Notes: generated by a model not told the origin, from the letters alone. A DNA stretch of 64,000 nt from Morganella sibonii (GCF_040560245.1 NZ_JAKMWP010000001.1); one strand, 5' to 3'; positions 43,551 through 53,709 are shown, counted from the stretch's first letter. A program made the numbers and translations.

Positions 43551-46500
43551 ATGACACAAATCACAGGCCGCAAAGGTGGCGGCGGCAGCCCGCGCACGCC
43601 CGTCGAACAGCCGGACGACTTACAGTCCGTTGCCAAAGCCAAATTGCTGATCGCCCTCGGTGAAGGGGAATTTGCCGGTGAGCTGACCGGGAAGAATATC
43701 TTTCTGGACGGTACGCCGCTGCTGAACGCTGACGGGTCGGAAAACTTTCCCGGTGTGGTGTGGGAATACCGCCCCGGTACCCAGGCGCAAACCTATATTC
43801 AGGGGATGCCGGCGGCGGAGAATGAAATCACGGTTGGTACCACCGTGCAGAGCAGCACACCGTGGGCACATGCATTCACTAACCCGCAGTTGTCTGCGGT
43901 CCGCGTCCGTCTGAAATGGCCGTCCCTGTTCCGCCAGGAGGACAACGGGGACATGGTCGGTAACGAGGTGAAATACGCCGTTGATTTGCAGACTGACGGC
44001 GGCAGCTGGGAAACTGTTGTGGACGGCCGGGTTAAGGGTAAAACCACCTCAGGTTATGAGCGCACTCACCGTATTGATCTGCCACAGTCTGCGACATCCT
44101 GGACACTGCGGGTGCGGAAAATCACGGCAGATGCCAACAGCGCCAAAATAGGCGACACCATGGTGTTACAGAGCTACACCGAGGTGATTGATGCCAAACT
44201 GACTTATCCGCATACCGCGCTGCTGTATATCGAGTTTGACTCAAAGCAGTTTAACGGCTCGATCCCGCAGGTCACCTGTGAGCCGAAGATGCGGGTTATC
44301 CGCATACCGTCAAACTATGATCCGGAACACCGGACGTATTCCGGTACCTGGGACGGTTCGTTTAAATGGGCATGGACCAATAACCCCGCCTGGATATTCT
44401 ACGACATTGTCATTTCTGATCGCTTCGGCCTCGGCGACCGCATCAAAATTCAGAATATCGATAAATGGGAACTGTACCGTGTTGCGCAGTATTGTGACCA
44501 GCCGGTACCGGACGGCAAGGGCGGCAGCGGCACCGAACCACGCTATATCTGTGATGTGTATGTGCAGGATCGTAATGAAGCCTATACCGTGCTGCGTGAT
44601 TTTGCGGCCATCTTCCGTGGCATGACCTACTGGGGCGGTAACCAGATTATCACCCTGGCGGATATGCCCCGGGATATTGATTACAGCTACACCAAAGCCA
44701 ACGTACTCGACGGGAAATTCACTTATTCCGGCAGCAGCAGTAAGGCCCGTTATTCCACGGCACTGGTGTCGTACTCGGATCCACTGAACGGTTATGCCGA
44801 TGCCACGGAGCCGGTGTTTGAGCATGAACTGGTTTTCCGGTTCGGGGTTAATCAGCTGGAAATGACGGCAATCGGCTGTACCCGTCAGTCAGAGGCCAAC
44901 CGCAAAGGCCGCTGGGGGATACTCACCAACAACAAAGACCGGGTGGTGACATTCGGTGTGGGGCTGGACGGCAATATCCCGCAGCCGGGGTACATCATTG
45001 CGGTGGCGGATGAAAACCTGTCCGGGAGAGTGACCGGCGGCCGTGTCAGTGCGGTGAATGGCCGGAGTATCACCCTCGACCGCAAACCGGATGCCGCGCC
45101 GGGTGACCGGCTGATGCTGAACCTGCCGTCCGGTAAATCGCAGGCTCGTACCATTCAGATGGTCACAGATAACGTGATCACTGTTACCACGGAATACAGT
45201 GAAACGCCGGAACCGGAATGTGTCTGGGTAACGGAATCAGATGAGCTGTACGCCCAGCAGTACCGGGTGGTGAGCGTGACTGAGAATGATGACGGTACGT
45301 TCACGATATCGGCGGCGATGCATGATCCGGACAAATACGACCGGATAGATACCGGCGCGGTACTCGATGAGCGTCCGGTCAGTGTTATTCCGCCCGGCAA
45401 CCAGTTCCCGCCGAAAGATATCACTGTCAGCTCTTATTCTGTCGTGAACCAGGGGATCAGCATTGAAACCATGCAGGTTACCTGGTCACCGGCGGAGAAC
45501 GCGATTGCCTACGAGGCGCAGTGGCGGCGTGACGATGGCAACTGGATCAATGTTCCGCGTAATGCCACCACTTCGTTTGACGTGCCCGGGGTCTATTCAG
45601 GCCGCTACCTGGTGCGGGTCAGGGCGATTAACGCGGCGGAAATCTCCAGCGGCTGGGGGTATTCAGAGGAAACCCGGCTGACCGGCAAGGTGGGTGATCC
45701 GCCGATGCCGCTGAACTTCCGGGCGTCCACGCTGGTATTCGGGATCAAACTGAACTGGGAGTTCGGGAAATTCACGGAAGATACCCTGAAAACTGAAATT
45801 CAGTACAGCAAAACCAATGACGGGCAGAACCTGTTGCTGCTGGCTGATGTGCCGTACCCGTCCCGCTCTCATGAACTGGCCGGTCTGGCCGCCGGTACCG
45901 CATTTTATTTCCGCGCCCGCCTGGTGGATAAAACCGGCAACCAGTCCCCCTGGACTGACTTTGTGCGCGGTGTGGCCGAGTTTGATACAGAGGCTATTCT
46001 GGATGATGTTGAAGCGATCCTGGAAGACTCAAAAATTATTCAGGAACTCAGCAATAACGACATGGACTCATTCGAGGCCATTATCAACAATGCCAACAAC
46101 ACTTATGGCCAGTGGATGCACCTGCAGCGTGAAAACGGTGTGATGAAGGCTGAAATTATCCGTGTTGATAACTACGTGGTGACGGAAACCAAAGCGCTCG
46201 CTGAGCACCTTGATGCGGTACAGGCCACTGCGGATGAGAGCTTTGCCCGTGCGCAGAATTCCATTAAAGCCGAATATGACATGGAGCAGGGAACGGCTTC
46301 GGCAATCTGGAAGTCGCTGGTCAGTATTGTGTATGACGGTGTGAATTATGATGCAGGTATGGTGATTGGTGCAGAGCTGAAAGGCGGGAAAGTCGATACC
46401 CTGATGGGCTTTAACGCTCAGCAGTTTGCGTTTTATAACCCGGTGAACGGGAAAATGGATCTGTTCATGTATATGAAGGATGGACAGATTTTCATGAATG

Positions 46501-46757
46501 AGACATTTATCAACAAAGCCTGGCTGAATGAAGTGGTTGTCACTGACAAAATGCAGTCGGAGAACTATGTGCCGGGTAAAACGGGATTCCTGATCGACGC
46601 CAAAGGCGGGAATGCTGAGTTTAACAGTGCGACATTTCGCGGAATGCTCGATATCCGCAGTGCGGCATCAGGCGGCCGGATGGAAATTAATAACGCAAAG
46701 ATAGATGTTTTTGATGAAAACAATGTGTTGAGAGTCAGGATCGGGAGGTTGTCTTGA
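43551..46757 (+). CDS. Host specificity protein J-like (tail tip attachment)
   Basis: 1068 aa. The N-terminus KGGGGSPRTPVEQPDDLQS is the classic gpJ start. YIEFDSKQFNGSIPQV, ADMPRDIDYSYTKANVLDGKF and fibronectin-like modules (about 630-820) follow; the C-terminal half is partly coiled coil. The receptor-binding C-terminus is short compared with lambda J (1132 aa), and two further tail genes follow that may share receptor binding. Confidence 0.94.
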   Translation: MTQITGRKGGGGSPRTPVEQPDDLQSVAKAKLLIALGEGEFAGELTGKNIFLDGTPLLNADGSENFPGVVWEYRPGTQAQTYIQGMPAAENEITVGTTVQSSTPWAHAFTNPQLSAVRVRLKWPSLFRQEDNGDMVGNEVKYAVDLQTDGGSWETVVDGRVKGKTTSGYERTHRIDLPQSATSWTLRVRKITADANSAKIGDTMVLQSYTEVIDAKLTYPHTALLYIEFDSKQFNGSIPQVTCEPKMRVIRIPSNYDPEHRTYSGTWDGSFKWAWTNNPAWIFYDIVISDRFGLGDRIKIQNIDKWELYRVAQYCDQPVPDGKGGSGTEPRYICDVYVQDRNEAYTVLRDFAAIFRGMTYWGGNQIITLADMPRDIDYSYTKANVLDGKFTYSGSSSKARYSTALVSYSDPLNGYADATEPVFEHELVFRFGVNQLEMTAIGCTRQSEANRKGRWGILTNNKDRVVTFGVGLDGNIPQPGYIIAVADENLSGRVTGGRVSAVNGRSITLDRKPDAAPGDRLMLNLPSGKSQARTIQMVTDNVITVTTEYSETPEPECVWVTESDELYAQQYRVVSVTENDDGTFTISAAMHDPDKYDRIDTGAVLDERPVSVIPPGNQFPPKDITVSSYSVVNQGISIETMQVTWSPAENAIAYEAQWRRDDGNWINVPRNATTSFDVPGVYSGRYLVRVRAINAAEISSGWGYSEETRLTGKVGDPPMPLNFRASTLVFGIKLNWEFGKFTEDTLKTEIQYSKTNDGQNLLLLADVPYPSRSHELAGLAAGTAFYFRARLVDKTGNQSPWTDFVRGVAEFDTEAILDDVEAILEDSKIIQELSNNDMDSFEAIINNANNTYGQWMHLQRENGVMKAEIIRVDNYVVTETKALAEHLDAVQATADESFARAQNSIKAEYDMEQGTASAIWKSLVSIVYDGVNYDAGMVIGAELKGGKVDTLMGFNAQQFAFYNPVNGKMDLFMYMKDGQIFMNETFINKAWLNEVVVTDKMQSENYVPGKTGFLIDAKGGNAEFNSATFRGMLDIRSAASGGRMEINNAKIDVFDENNVLRVRIGRLS

Positions 46758-47809
46758 GCCGATACGGTATATATGTTCAGCCTGAAACCGGGTCAAAGCC
46801 TTTTTATCTGGATGATGAACAATGTCAGCCACTTGCGAAACTGGGGCAGTTTAAATTTTATTATCCCTATGCATCTGCAAACATAAACAGAGTGGAGCCG
46901 CCCGGGGTGTGGGAATATATCCGGGACCGCAAAGCTTGGCGTGCCGTGGTTCCCGGTATGTCAGACTACAATTGCTTTATTGTGGTTAAAAAGGGGGCTC
47001 ACGCCGCCGGGACTTACGGCCTGACCGGAGTTATTCAGTTGTGGACAGATAAATTATGGCTGGAAGCCCCCTACATATACGTCTATGCGGAATGCGGGGA
47101 TTACTCTGCCTGGGGGGATGACCCCTACGGTAAATTTTTTGTGTACGATGTGTATGGTACCCCAAAACCGAAATCCGCTGCGGGCAAGTACGGCATTCAG
47201 CTTCGCGGTATGAATAGCGTCACAACGCTGACGGATTTTTCCAAACTGGGGTACTGCGTATGGGCCGGTACGGTTTACAGCGACGGGAAAAAGGGCAGTG
47301 GCGCTAAAATTCCCGGATACGATATCAGTAACGAAAGTCGTTATACACTTTATGTCAGACCAAAATCTCAGGCCTGCACAATGTTACGATTCAGGGATTC
47401 AATCTGGACTGATGTCCCTGCATATCTGAATGTACTGCTATTCGATCACAACCCTGATTTATCCGTTTTGCCAAAATACGGGATTCAAATCTGTAATCAG
47501 AACGGAAAGACAACCTATACGAGCAAATATTGCCCGTTAATGGGAGGGCAGCTGTTATCAGCAATGTCCGGCTATTCCAGATACAAGACTCCCTATTTCA
47601 ATCTGGCAAACTACGGCACGTTTGTATCTTCCATCAATAATAAAAACTACGACTTGGCAGCATTAGGTTTATATGTCAGTGGTAATTATTACGATATCCG
47701 GTTTTTGGCAACAGTGGATTCCGGCTGGATGGGGGATATGTGGACAAATAACGGTAACGTGCAGGGGATTTACAACACCCACTGTATCGACGGCGATTTA
47801 TATTTATAA
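46754..47809 (+). CDS. Phage tail-tip associated protein (DUF6453-like)
   Basis: 351 aa, rich in Tyr, Gly and Trp: GIYVQPETGSKPFYLDDE, YGIQLRGMNSVTTLTDFSKLG. Beta-rich, like receptor-facing tail proteins. It begins with TTG (TTGA overlap with the J stop) after a strong RBS GGGAGG. I think it belongs to a tail family found after J in Morganellaceae prophages, but the exact family is uncertain. Confidence 0.72.
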   Translation: MSRYGIYVQPETGSKPFYLDDEQCQPLAKLGQFKFYYPYASANINRVEPPGVWEYIRDRKAWRAVVPGMSDYNCFIVVKKGAHAAGTYGLTGVIQLWTDKLWLEAPYIYVYAECGDYSAWGDDPYGKFFVYDVYGTPKPKSAAGKYGIQLRGMNSVTTLTDFSKLGYCVWAGTVYSDGKKGSGAKIPGYDISNESRYTLYVRPKSQACTMLRFRDSIWTDVPAYLNVLLFDHNPDLSVLPKYGIQICNQNGKTTYTSKYCPLMGGQLLSAMSGYSRYKTPYFNLANYGTFVSSINNKNYDLAALGLYVSGNYYDIRFLATVDSGWMGDMWTNNGNVQGIYNTHCIDGDLYL

Positions 47810-47832
47810 CTGACATATAGCCCAATTCAAAT

Positions 47833-47853
47833 AACCGCTCCGGCGGTTTTTTT
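47833..47853 (+). terminator. Terminator after the 46754 tail gene
   Basis: AACCGC / GCGGTT stem, TCCG loop, seven T; nearly the same hairpin as at 42874. Confidence 0.72.
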
Positions 47854-47877
47854 ATGCCTGAAATTCGAGGAAACCCC

Positions 47878-49353
47878 ATGATTTACACAGACGGCACCAT
47901 AGCCATTAAAGCTGGCTCACCGATTGTGACCGGCACCGGTACGCAGTGGAAAAAGAACATTCACGGTGTGGCTCCCGGCCAACTCATCAGCATCGAGAAC
48001 AGTGCAGCGCCGGTCAGCATGATGATCCGCGCGGTAAACAGTGATACCGAACTGGTGTTGTCATTCAATGCCCCGGTAACGCTCAGTGGTACAAAATACT
48101 CCATTGCCACCACGGTACCGGACACCATTTCAGATGCAGCCCGCACCATGTCAGCGAACCAGGGCTATATCGTTTATTTTCTCCAGGCAATGCAGCAGTG
48201 GATGACAGACACCGGCAAGGTGGAAATTGAGCTGCCTAACGGCCAGAAGGTGACGCTCGATAGCATTAAAGCGCTGAATGAAGCCATCAGCAAAATTCCG
48301 AAAGTAGTTCAGGGTACCGGTGATTCAAAAACCGATGTTATGAGCCAGGACGGAACGGTAAAAGCAATCAACGCGGCAAAGCCCGGCGATGCCAGTGTAA
48401 CGCAAAAAGGGATTGTGATGCTTTCAGCATCAGTTGGCACATCAACAACAAAAGTACCGCATGAGAAAGCGGTTAGTGATGCTTTTAGCAAACTAGGTAC
48501 TGCTGCCGGAAAAAACACTGGTACATCCTCCGGTAACGTCATGGAGGTCGGGGCGTTTGGACTGGGGCTAAAATACACCCCTACTTTTACGGATGCTCAG
48601 TTGGGGGATTCTATTTCCAGTGGTTTTTTTAGACAGACAGGCGGAAGCGGTGGGAGTTTATACGGAAACTGGGGTGTCGGTATCAGCATTCCGTATGATG
48701 AAGATAATAATGTCAGGTACTTTATTAATCTGAGTACAGGATTAATGACAGTGGCGTCAAGAAATAAAAGTACGGGCAAGCACTCCCTGTGGCAAGATAT
48801 GTTGAGCACAAAAAATACTACCACGGACGCAAATGGCTTTATTAAGCGCGCTTCTCCGGTTATTCAAATTCACCCTGATGGTAATTACGAAACCAACGAC
48901 GAATCCGAAGGTGCAGAAGTCAGCCGTACCGGCACCGGCCAGTATCACATCAACGGTATACTCGGTTATAACTCAGACGGTGCCTGGGGCGTAAACGGGG
49001 GTATCTCGGTACCGAAAGACAATAACGGCCTTGAGCTGGTTTATGTCGATGACCGCGTACTGGAAGACGGCAGTCTGATTATTGAAACCTGTCACCGTCA
49101 GCATGCGCATTTACCGGAACGTTTCCAGAACTGGCGGCTGAAAGAGATCACCCCAGAAGGTGAGCGCATTTTCTGGCAGGACGGTGAACCGTGTGATCTG
49201 CCGGAATCCACCCGCCTCGATGTGCGTGTTGAAATGCCGCAGGGCTCAGTGTGGAATGTGAAACAGCGTGAACTGGCTGAACAGATGGAACGTGAGCAGG
49301 CAGAGCGTGAAGCGCAGGAAGCAGCAGAGCAGGGCGTAGACTCAGATCAATAA
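47878..49353 (+). CDS. Tail fibre protein
   Basis: 491 aa. The N-terminal region (IYTDGTIAIKAGSPIVTGTG) resembles the attachment domain of side tail fibres/'phage tail protein' with beta repeats. The middle carries TKVPHEKAVSDAFSKLGTAAGKN, typical of fibre shafts, followed by a C-terminal domain (DGAWGVNGGISVPKDNNGLE, FWQDGEPCDLPE). The last ~35 residues are a Glu/Gln/Ala helix. Start 47878 follows GAGGAAACC. No tail-fibre chaperone gene follows, which is unusual. Confidence 0.85.
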   Translation: MIYTDGTIAIKAGSPIVTGTGTQWKKNIHGVAPGQLISIENSAAPVSMMIRAVNSDTELVLSFNAPVTLSGTKYSIATTVPDTISDAARTMSANQGYIVYFLQAMQQWMTDTGKVEIELPNGQKVTLDSIKALNEAISKIPKVVQGTGDSKTDVMSQDGTVKAINAAKPGDASVTQKGIVMLSASVGTSTTKVPHEKAVSDAFSKLGTAAGKNTGTSSGNVMEVGAFGLGLKYTPTFTDAQLGDSISSGFFRQTGGSGGSLYGNWGVGISIPYDEDNNVRYFINLSTGLMTVASRNKSTGKHSLWQDMLSTKNTTTDANGFIKRASPVIQIHPDGNYETNDESEGAEVSRTGTGQYHINGILGYNSDGAWGVNGGISVPKDNNGLELVYVDDRVLEDGSLIIETCHRQHAHLPERFQNWRLKEITPEGERIFWQDGEPCDLPESTRLDVRVEMPQGSVWNVKQRELAEQMEREQAEREAQEAAEQGVDSDQ

Positions 49354-49529
49354 AACAAAGCCGCGCTGGTGGATATATGGCGCGGTAATTTTTATATGCA
49401 TTATCTCAAATTTAATCTGATGTAGCTGGTAGCATAAAACCAAATCTAATCTGACAGGCCACTCAGTGCTAAGAACGTTAGTCACATCATTATCCATCAA
49501 TCAATTTACAGCCGGTCAGGAAATTAACT

Positions 49530-49910
49530 TTATATATTTGTAAGATGCAGGCGGTGGGGGACTTTATTGACATCCGCTAGCGGAATAAAGCCAGCACATT
49601 CATAGAAGGTGAATGCTGATTGAGGCACGTTGGTGTTGATAAAATTAAACCGGCGGCCAGGACCCTCCAGTATTGTCTTGAGCAAAATAATGGCAACCTG
49701 TTTTCTTCTCCATTCAATTCCTACATTAAAGATAACGGAATCGTCGACCCCGAACTGGTGGCGTGTCGGGACCTTGGTTTAATCCGCACGTGCCAATGAG
49801 CAATCTGTTTGCATAAAATCTAACAGGTTCTCACCTGCTTTATCAAAGCGATTTTGCCTGTTCATCCAGTTTTCTTCCAGCTTGCGTAGTAGGTTAAATC
49901 TAGCAGCCAT
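49530..49910 (-). pseudogene. GNAT acetyltransferase-like pseudogene with in-frame stop
   Basis: One continuous 127-codon frame interrupted only by TAA at 49779-49781 (codon 44). After the stop it reads FNVGIEWRRKQVAIILLKTIL (GNAT motif A-like) and NVPQSAFTFYECAGF (motif B-like), ending LTNI. The ATG at 49910 has AGGAG in front. A single base change would restore it, so the loss is recent, or the two pieces are read separately. It lies opposite to the tail genes, in the accessory zone. Confidence 0.6.
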
Positions 49911-50106
49911 GCTCCTGGCTTTTAACGCAAAAAATTTTTTATTATCCTAGGTAATGTTCTCAATGAGAATATCCATGAGTAGTCCCTTTGCATTTTTAGG
50001 GTTAAGTATCCCGTATAACAAGGTTATTTACTTTAAAACGCCAAGTCCAAAAAAATAATCAGCTTCTCACGGTCAATTGAGCTACATGAAAAGGCCATAG
50101 GGACTT

Positions 50107-50295
50107 TTATTGAAAAATATATGTTTTACTAATTGGAATCACTACCCAAGTATCTGTAAAAACTTTAGGTAGTATATTTAGTTTAGTATTTAAATCTAAA
50201 TGGCTGTTCCTAATGCTGCTCCATTTTAGATAATCCATGTTTGTTATCAAGGAAATGTGAAAAAGGTGAAGCTGTATTCGTAAATTTCCTGACAT
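50107..50295 (-). CDS. Possible 62-aa remnant protein
   Basis: Short frame in the AT-rich accessory zone: WSSIRNSHLDLNTKLN, TDTWVVIPISKTYIFQ. It reads like the C-terminal end of a larger protein. No RBS of note, no recognised family. The gap 49911-50396 otherwise shows nothing I can name. Confidence 0.25.
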   Translation of the reverse strand: MSGNLRIQLHLFHISLITNMDYLKWSSIRNSHLDLNTKLNILPKVFTDTWVVIPISKTYIFQ

Positions 50296-50396
50296 TTATT
50301 AGGTAGAGCTATTTTCCCCATTACTTATACAAAGCCCTGCGTTTACTTACGCTTAAATATGTGGTATTTTGTTTCGATAGATAAAATAACGAGGAT

Positions 50397-52124
50397 ATGA
50401 TTATTAAAAACATTCAACAAATTGAGAATGAAGTTGATTTGTTTTACAAATCACTTGATCTCACGACCGATATAAAAGGATTGGCAATTTGGCGCGCACT
50501 TACCGTCTCGGAAGATACGCTCTTTTTTGCAATGAATAACTTATATGAAACAGGGTTTGGGAAAGTAACCTTAAATCATTTTTTGTGGATACATGAGTTA
50601 TTTGAGCATAACAAAATTGCTATAAAGTATATGCTATCAGAAATAGATAAACAGTGTTTTGATAGTCATTTATGTGTTTATGATGATATAATTTCCCCTG
50701 AGGTTTACACGAAATTATTAAAAGTTTACAGAGCATCTTGTGACTATAGTCATATTTGCACTCTATTTATATCACTTCATAAAAAATTAACAAGTGCTAT
50801 GCATCAGAATGACGAGATACACTTCAATTATAATAAAATTGATTTGGAGTACTCCATTCTTCACCATCACCTATCTTCTGATCCCCCCCTTGTAGGGAAA
50901 TCTGGGTTTCAAGTCTTATATGAACTAATGTTTCTTGATATTAACAATGATTTAATTCAAGGGGTACTATCAGATACTCATTTCGAAGGTGAGTTAATAA
51001 ATTATCCTCACAGCCAAAAACTTATGTGCTACTTATATAGTCAAATAGCCTCGTTTTGCTTTCCAGTTGATGAGAGGTGGATGTTCTCTTGTTTTTCCCT
51101 ATCGGAGTTTAGAGCGTATTTTCGTTCTTTAATTTGTATATGTATTCATCATACTATTGCTGTACTATTTAATAGTAGGGTTCATGGAATAAAAGGAGGT
51201 GGGCTTGAGCAAAGAGTATTAAGAATAAATAAATCCCTGCTCAAGGAGATTATTTCAAAATATTCAGGTCTATCAAATGAGACAATTGAAAGAATTACCG
51301 AATTTTTGACATATGGAAAAAATGTCAAATCCCCAGATCCGGCTTTGCAACCACTCATTGATGTTGGAAATGAGTATGTCATACCTAATTACCTCGTAAT
51401 CACATCAAACTTTGACCGAAATGCGCTGACTCTTTACAGTAGAATTGATGAAAAAGGATTCAATAAAACCAGTCATTTATTTGAAGTGGAAATGACAAGA
51501 AATATTCTTAGTGAGATTAATGGTAAATTTACATCTCTTACAAACTTAATGCTTCCCAAAAAAGAAGGTGGTGAAATTGATCTGATTCTTTTGGATGAAA
51601 TCTCCAAAACAATATTGATTTGTGAACTTAGGTGGATGTTGCAGCCTAGTGATCCAAATGAAATTTTTAATCGACAAAAAGTATGCATAGAAAAAGTAGA
51701 GCAGGCTCAGAAAAAAGTTAACGCTGCAAATAAACATAAAGAACATATCTTACGAATAGGATGTTGTAGTATTAAAGATTTGAGTAAATGGAACGTGAAA
51801 GGAGTGGTTATCTTGGATGGGTATACAGGCGTGCAATCTGATACGGGTATCATTATCCTACCTAAAATAGTATTTACTAAAATAGTGGAGATAAGTGAAT
51901 CACTTAAAGAGGTATATGATTTTTGTGCTAGCTATAAATGGCTGCCTCATTCGGATCACTTTGGCAAAATAAATATCAGAAAGACTAAATTTTCCGATTA
52001 TACATTCTTTAGTCAAGGCATAAATTCATTTGACTCGATGCATTATTTAAAAGATTTTCTACCCCTGTCACTTATTAATCATAGACATGGAGCTGTTATG
52101 CTATATGAAAAATATGTTCAATGA
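50397..52124 (+). CDS. 575-aa AT-rich cargo protein with possible PD-(D/E)XK-like nuclease motif; candidate phage-defence gene
   Basis: Visibly AT-rich and different in codon use from all phage genes around it. The first ~340 residues are helical and unrecognised. The C-terminal part has FEVEM (Glu363/365), GGEIDLILLD (Asp395) and ILICELRWM (Glu410, Arg412), an alpha/beta pattern that fits D-x14-E-x-(R/K) of PD-(D/E)XK nucleases. RBS AACGAGG 2 nt before the ATG. It is a lone gene between the last tail gene and the integrase, the location where temperate phages carry anti-phage systems. No known system was recognised. Confidence 0.72.
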   Translation: MIIKNIQQIENEVDLFYKSLDLTTDIKGLAIWRALTVSEDTLFFAMNNLYETGFGKVTLNHFLWIHELFEHNKIAIKYMLSEIDKQCFDSHLCVYDDIISPEVYTKLLKVYRASCDYSHICTLFISLHKKLTSAMHQNDEIHFNYNKIDLEYSILHHHLSSDPPLVGKSGFQVLYELMFLDINNDLIQGVLSDTHFEGELINYPHSQKLMCYLYSQIASFCFPVDERWMFSCFSLSEFRAYFRSLICICIHHTIAVLFNSRVHGIKGGGLEQRVLRINKSLLKEIISKYSGLSNETIERITEFLTYGKNVKSPDPALQPLIDVGNEYVIPNYLVITSNFDRNALTLYSRIDEKGFNKTSHLFEVEMTRNILSEINGKFTSLTNLMLPKKEGGEIDLILLDEISKTILICELRWMLQPSDPNEIFNRQKVCIEKVEQAQKKVNAANKHKEHILRIGCCSIKDLSKWNVKGVVILDGYTGVQSDTGIIILPKIVFTKIVEISESLKEVYDFCASYKWLPHSDHFGKINIRKTKFSDYTFFSQGINSFDSMHYLKDFLPLSLINHRHGAVMLYEKYVQ

Positions 52125-52133
52125 GTTTAAATT

Positions 52134-52276
52134 AGGCTGTGCCCCTTAATCACTTGGGCTATAGTAACTACAGGTTTCCACAACACATTGACTATGGCTC
52201 GCTACCATCTTCCCGATGAAGCATGGGCTCTCATCCAGTCTTTATTACCTGCTGAACCAGCGACACGGCAAGCCGG
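52134..52276 (+). mobile_element. Remnant of an IS5-family insertion sequence
   Basis: From the ATG at 52194 the frame reads MARYHLPDEAWALIQSLLPA, the N-terminus of IS5/IS427-type transposases, then stops after about 28 codons. The rest of the element is missing. The upstream 60 bp may include the IS end, but no partner inverted repeat remains. Confidence 0.6.
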
Positions 52277-52432
52277 ATGACCTCTAAATGTGAATGGCAC
52301 GATTATGCGGGATGCTTACAGGAAGATGAAATTAGTACTTTGGATGCGACTGTTAAAAGTGAAAAATTAATCAGTGATTTGCTCAAAGAAATTATTATTG
52401 AAGCAAAAAAAGAATTGAAAATAGATGGTTAA
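52277..52432 (+). CDS. Possible 51-aa helical protein or gene fragment
   Basis: CEWHDYAGCLQEDEI then TVKSEKLISDLLKEIIIEAKKEL; AT-rich and helical, ending DG. It starts at the break of the IS5 remnant and has a poor RBS, so it may be the tail of a gene whose front was replaced by the IS. Confidence 0.3.
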   Translation: MTSKCEWHDYAGCLQEDEISTLDATVKSEKLISDLLKEIIIEAKKELKIDG

Positions 52433-52491
52433 GTTTACACCTCTACTCTGGGTGGGTGTTGTCTGTGCGGACTAAGTATCCGCACATATTT

Positions 52492-53709
52492 TTATAGAGA
52501 GAGTAATTTTCTTTCCCATGCACTGATGATCTCACGTTTTTCTCTTATGTAGTCATATCTGTCATAGTGTTTTGAAGACACCCCAGGCTTCTTGTGATTT
52601 TGCAGCCTGTCACGCATTTCAGAGCTGATCCCCATATCACCTGCTAGTGTTTTAAATGTTCGTCTGATATCTCTCGGAGTGAATTTAACAAACTCCCCGC
52701 GATCACAGAATTTTTTGATCTGCTTTGCATATTCCGATGGCTGCAAATGCCCCTCCTGTGTTTTTGCCGGGAATAAAAATTTGGAGTCCGGATAGAGTCT
52801 TGCCTGAGCCTGTAAAACAGCCGTTGCTGATTTTGACAACGGTATTACATGATAATCCGAGTTTTTTGAAATATGAGGCGGAACCGTCAGCGTACTGTTT
52901 TTCTTGTCCCAGTTGTCTTTGGTGTTCGCCATCAATTCCCACGGGCGCTGCCCGGCAGTGAATACGCAGAGCAACAACAGTCGGCAGTAATCAGGTGCTA
53001 TAGGCGAGTCTTTGACACTTACTTTAAATATGGAAAGCAGATCTTTCATCTCATCCCACGACAGGAAGCGGTCCAGTGCTATGTCAGCCCCCTCTTGGCG
53101 AGGCACCACAGATACAGGATTTCTGTCCAGGCCGTAGACAACTTTCTCATTTAATTTTGCCGGATCATTATCTGCGAACAGACCAAAATTAAAAACAGCA
53201 TGCAGATTTGCACGTACCTTATTTGATCCGGCCACCGCGCCGCGGGAGATAAATTCGGCGAGAACTCTCTTTATCAGATCAGGGGTAACGTCACGGGCCT
53301 GCATATCAGGACGGATAAATTTACTCTCAAGAACCTGATTAAGGCGGTTTTGTGTTTTTTCATACGAACGCTTCCCTCTGCGCTTCTGATCTGTAATATA
53401 ATCATCAAAGAGGTTTTTAACTGTCGCATACTCTATAGTGACCCTTTCCGGCGCTGCGCTATTTCCCGCAGCCTCGCGGGATTTTTCAGTTGCTTCAGCG
53501 AGTGTCAACGCAGGATAATCACCGAGCGTGATGAATTTTCCTTTACCTTCACGGAAATACCGGTAAACGAAAACTTTACGCCCTGATGGATAGGTCTTCA
53601 CACCAAGTCGGCCGGTGCCGCGTGTAGCGGATGCCTGCCATGTATAATAAGCAGTATCTTTCGGTTTTAATCCTCTGATCTTGCTATCAGTGAGAAGAAC
53701 GCTTGCCAT
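52492..53709 (-). CDS. Prophage integrase (tyrosine recombinase, DUF4102 type)
   Basis: 405 aa. N-terminal DUF4102 arm-binding domain (SKIRGLKPKD, GRLGVKTYPSGRKVFVYRY), SAM-like core-binding domain, then the catalytic domain with Arg255 (AGQRPWE), box II PRDIRRT (Arg349), His372 (QNHK) and Tyr382 (HYDRYDY). The usual first His of HxxR is Arg346, as in some other members of this group. It recombines the argU 3' end. Transcribed leftward, away from attR; the 156 bp upstream hold an arm-type repeat. Confidence 0.93.
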   Translation of the reverse strand: MASVLLTDSKIRGLKPKDTAYYTWQASATRGTGRLGVKTYPSGRKVFVYRYFREGKGKFITLGDYPALTLAEATEKSREAAGNSAAPERVTIEYATVKNLFDDYITDQKRRGKRSYEKTQNRLNQVLESKFIRPDMQARDVTPDLIKRVLAEFISRGAVAGSNKVRANLHAVFNFGLFADNDPAKLNEKVVYGLDRNPVSVVPRQEGADIALDRFLSWDEMKDLLSIFKVSVKDSPIAPDYCRLLLLCVFTAGQRPWELMANTKDNWDKKNSTLTVPPHISKNSDYHVIPLSKSATAVLQAQARLYPDSKFLFPAKTQEGHLQPSEYAKQIKKFCDRGEFVKFTPRDIRRTFKTLAGDMGISSEMRDRLQNHKKPGVSSKHYDRYDYIREKREIISAWERKLLSL

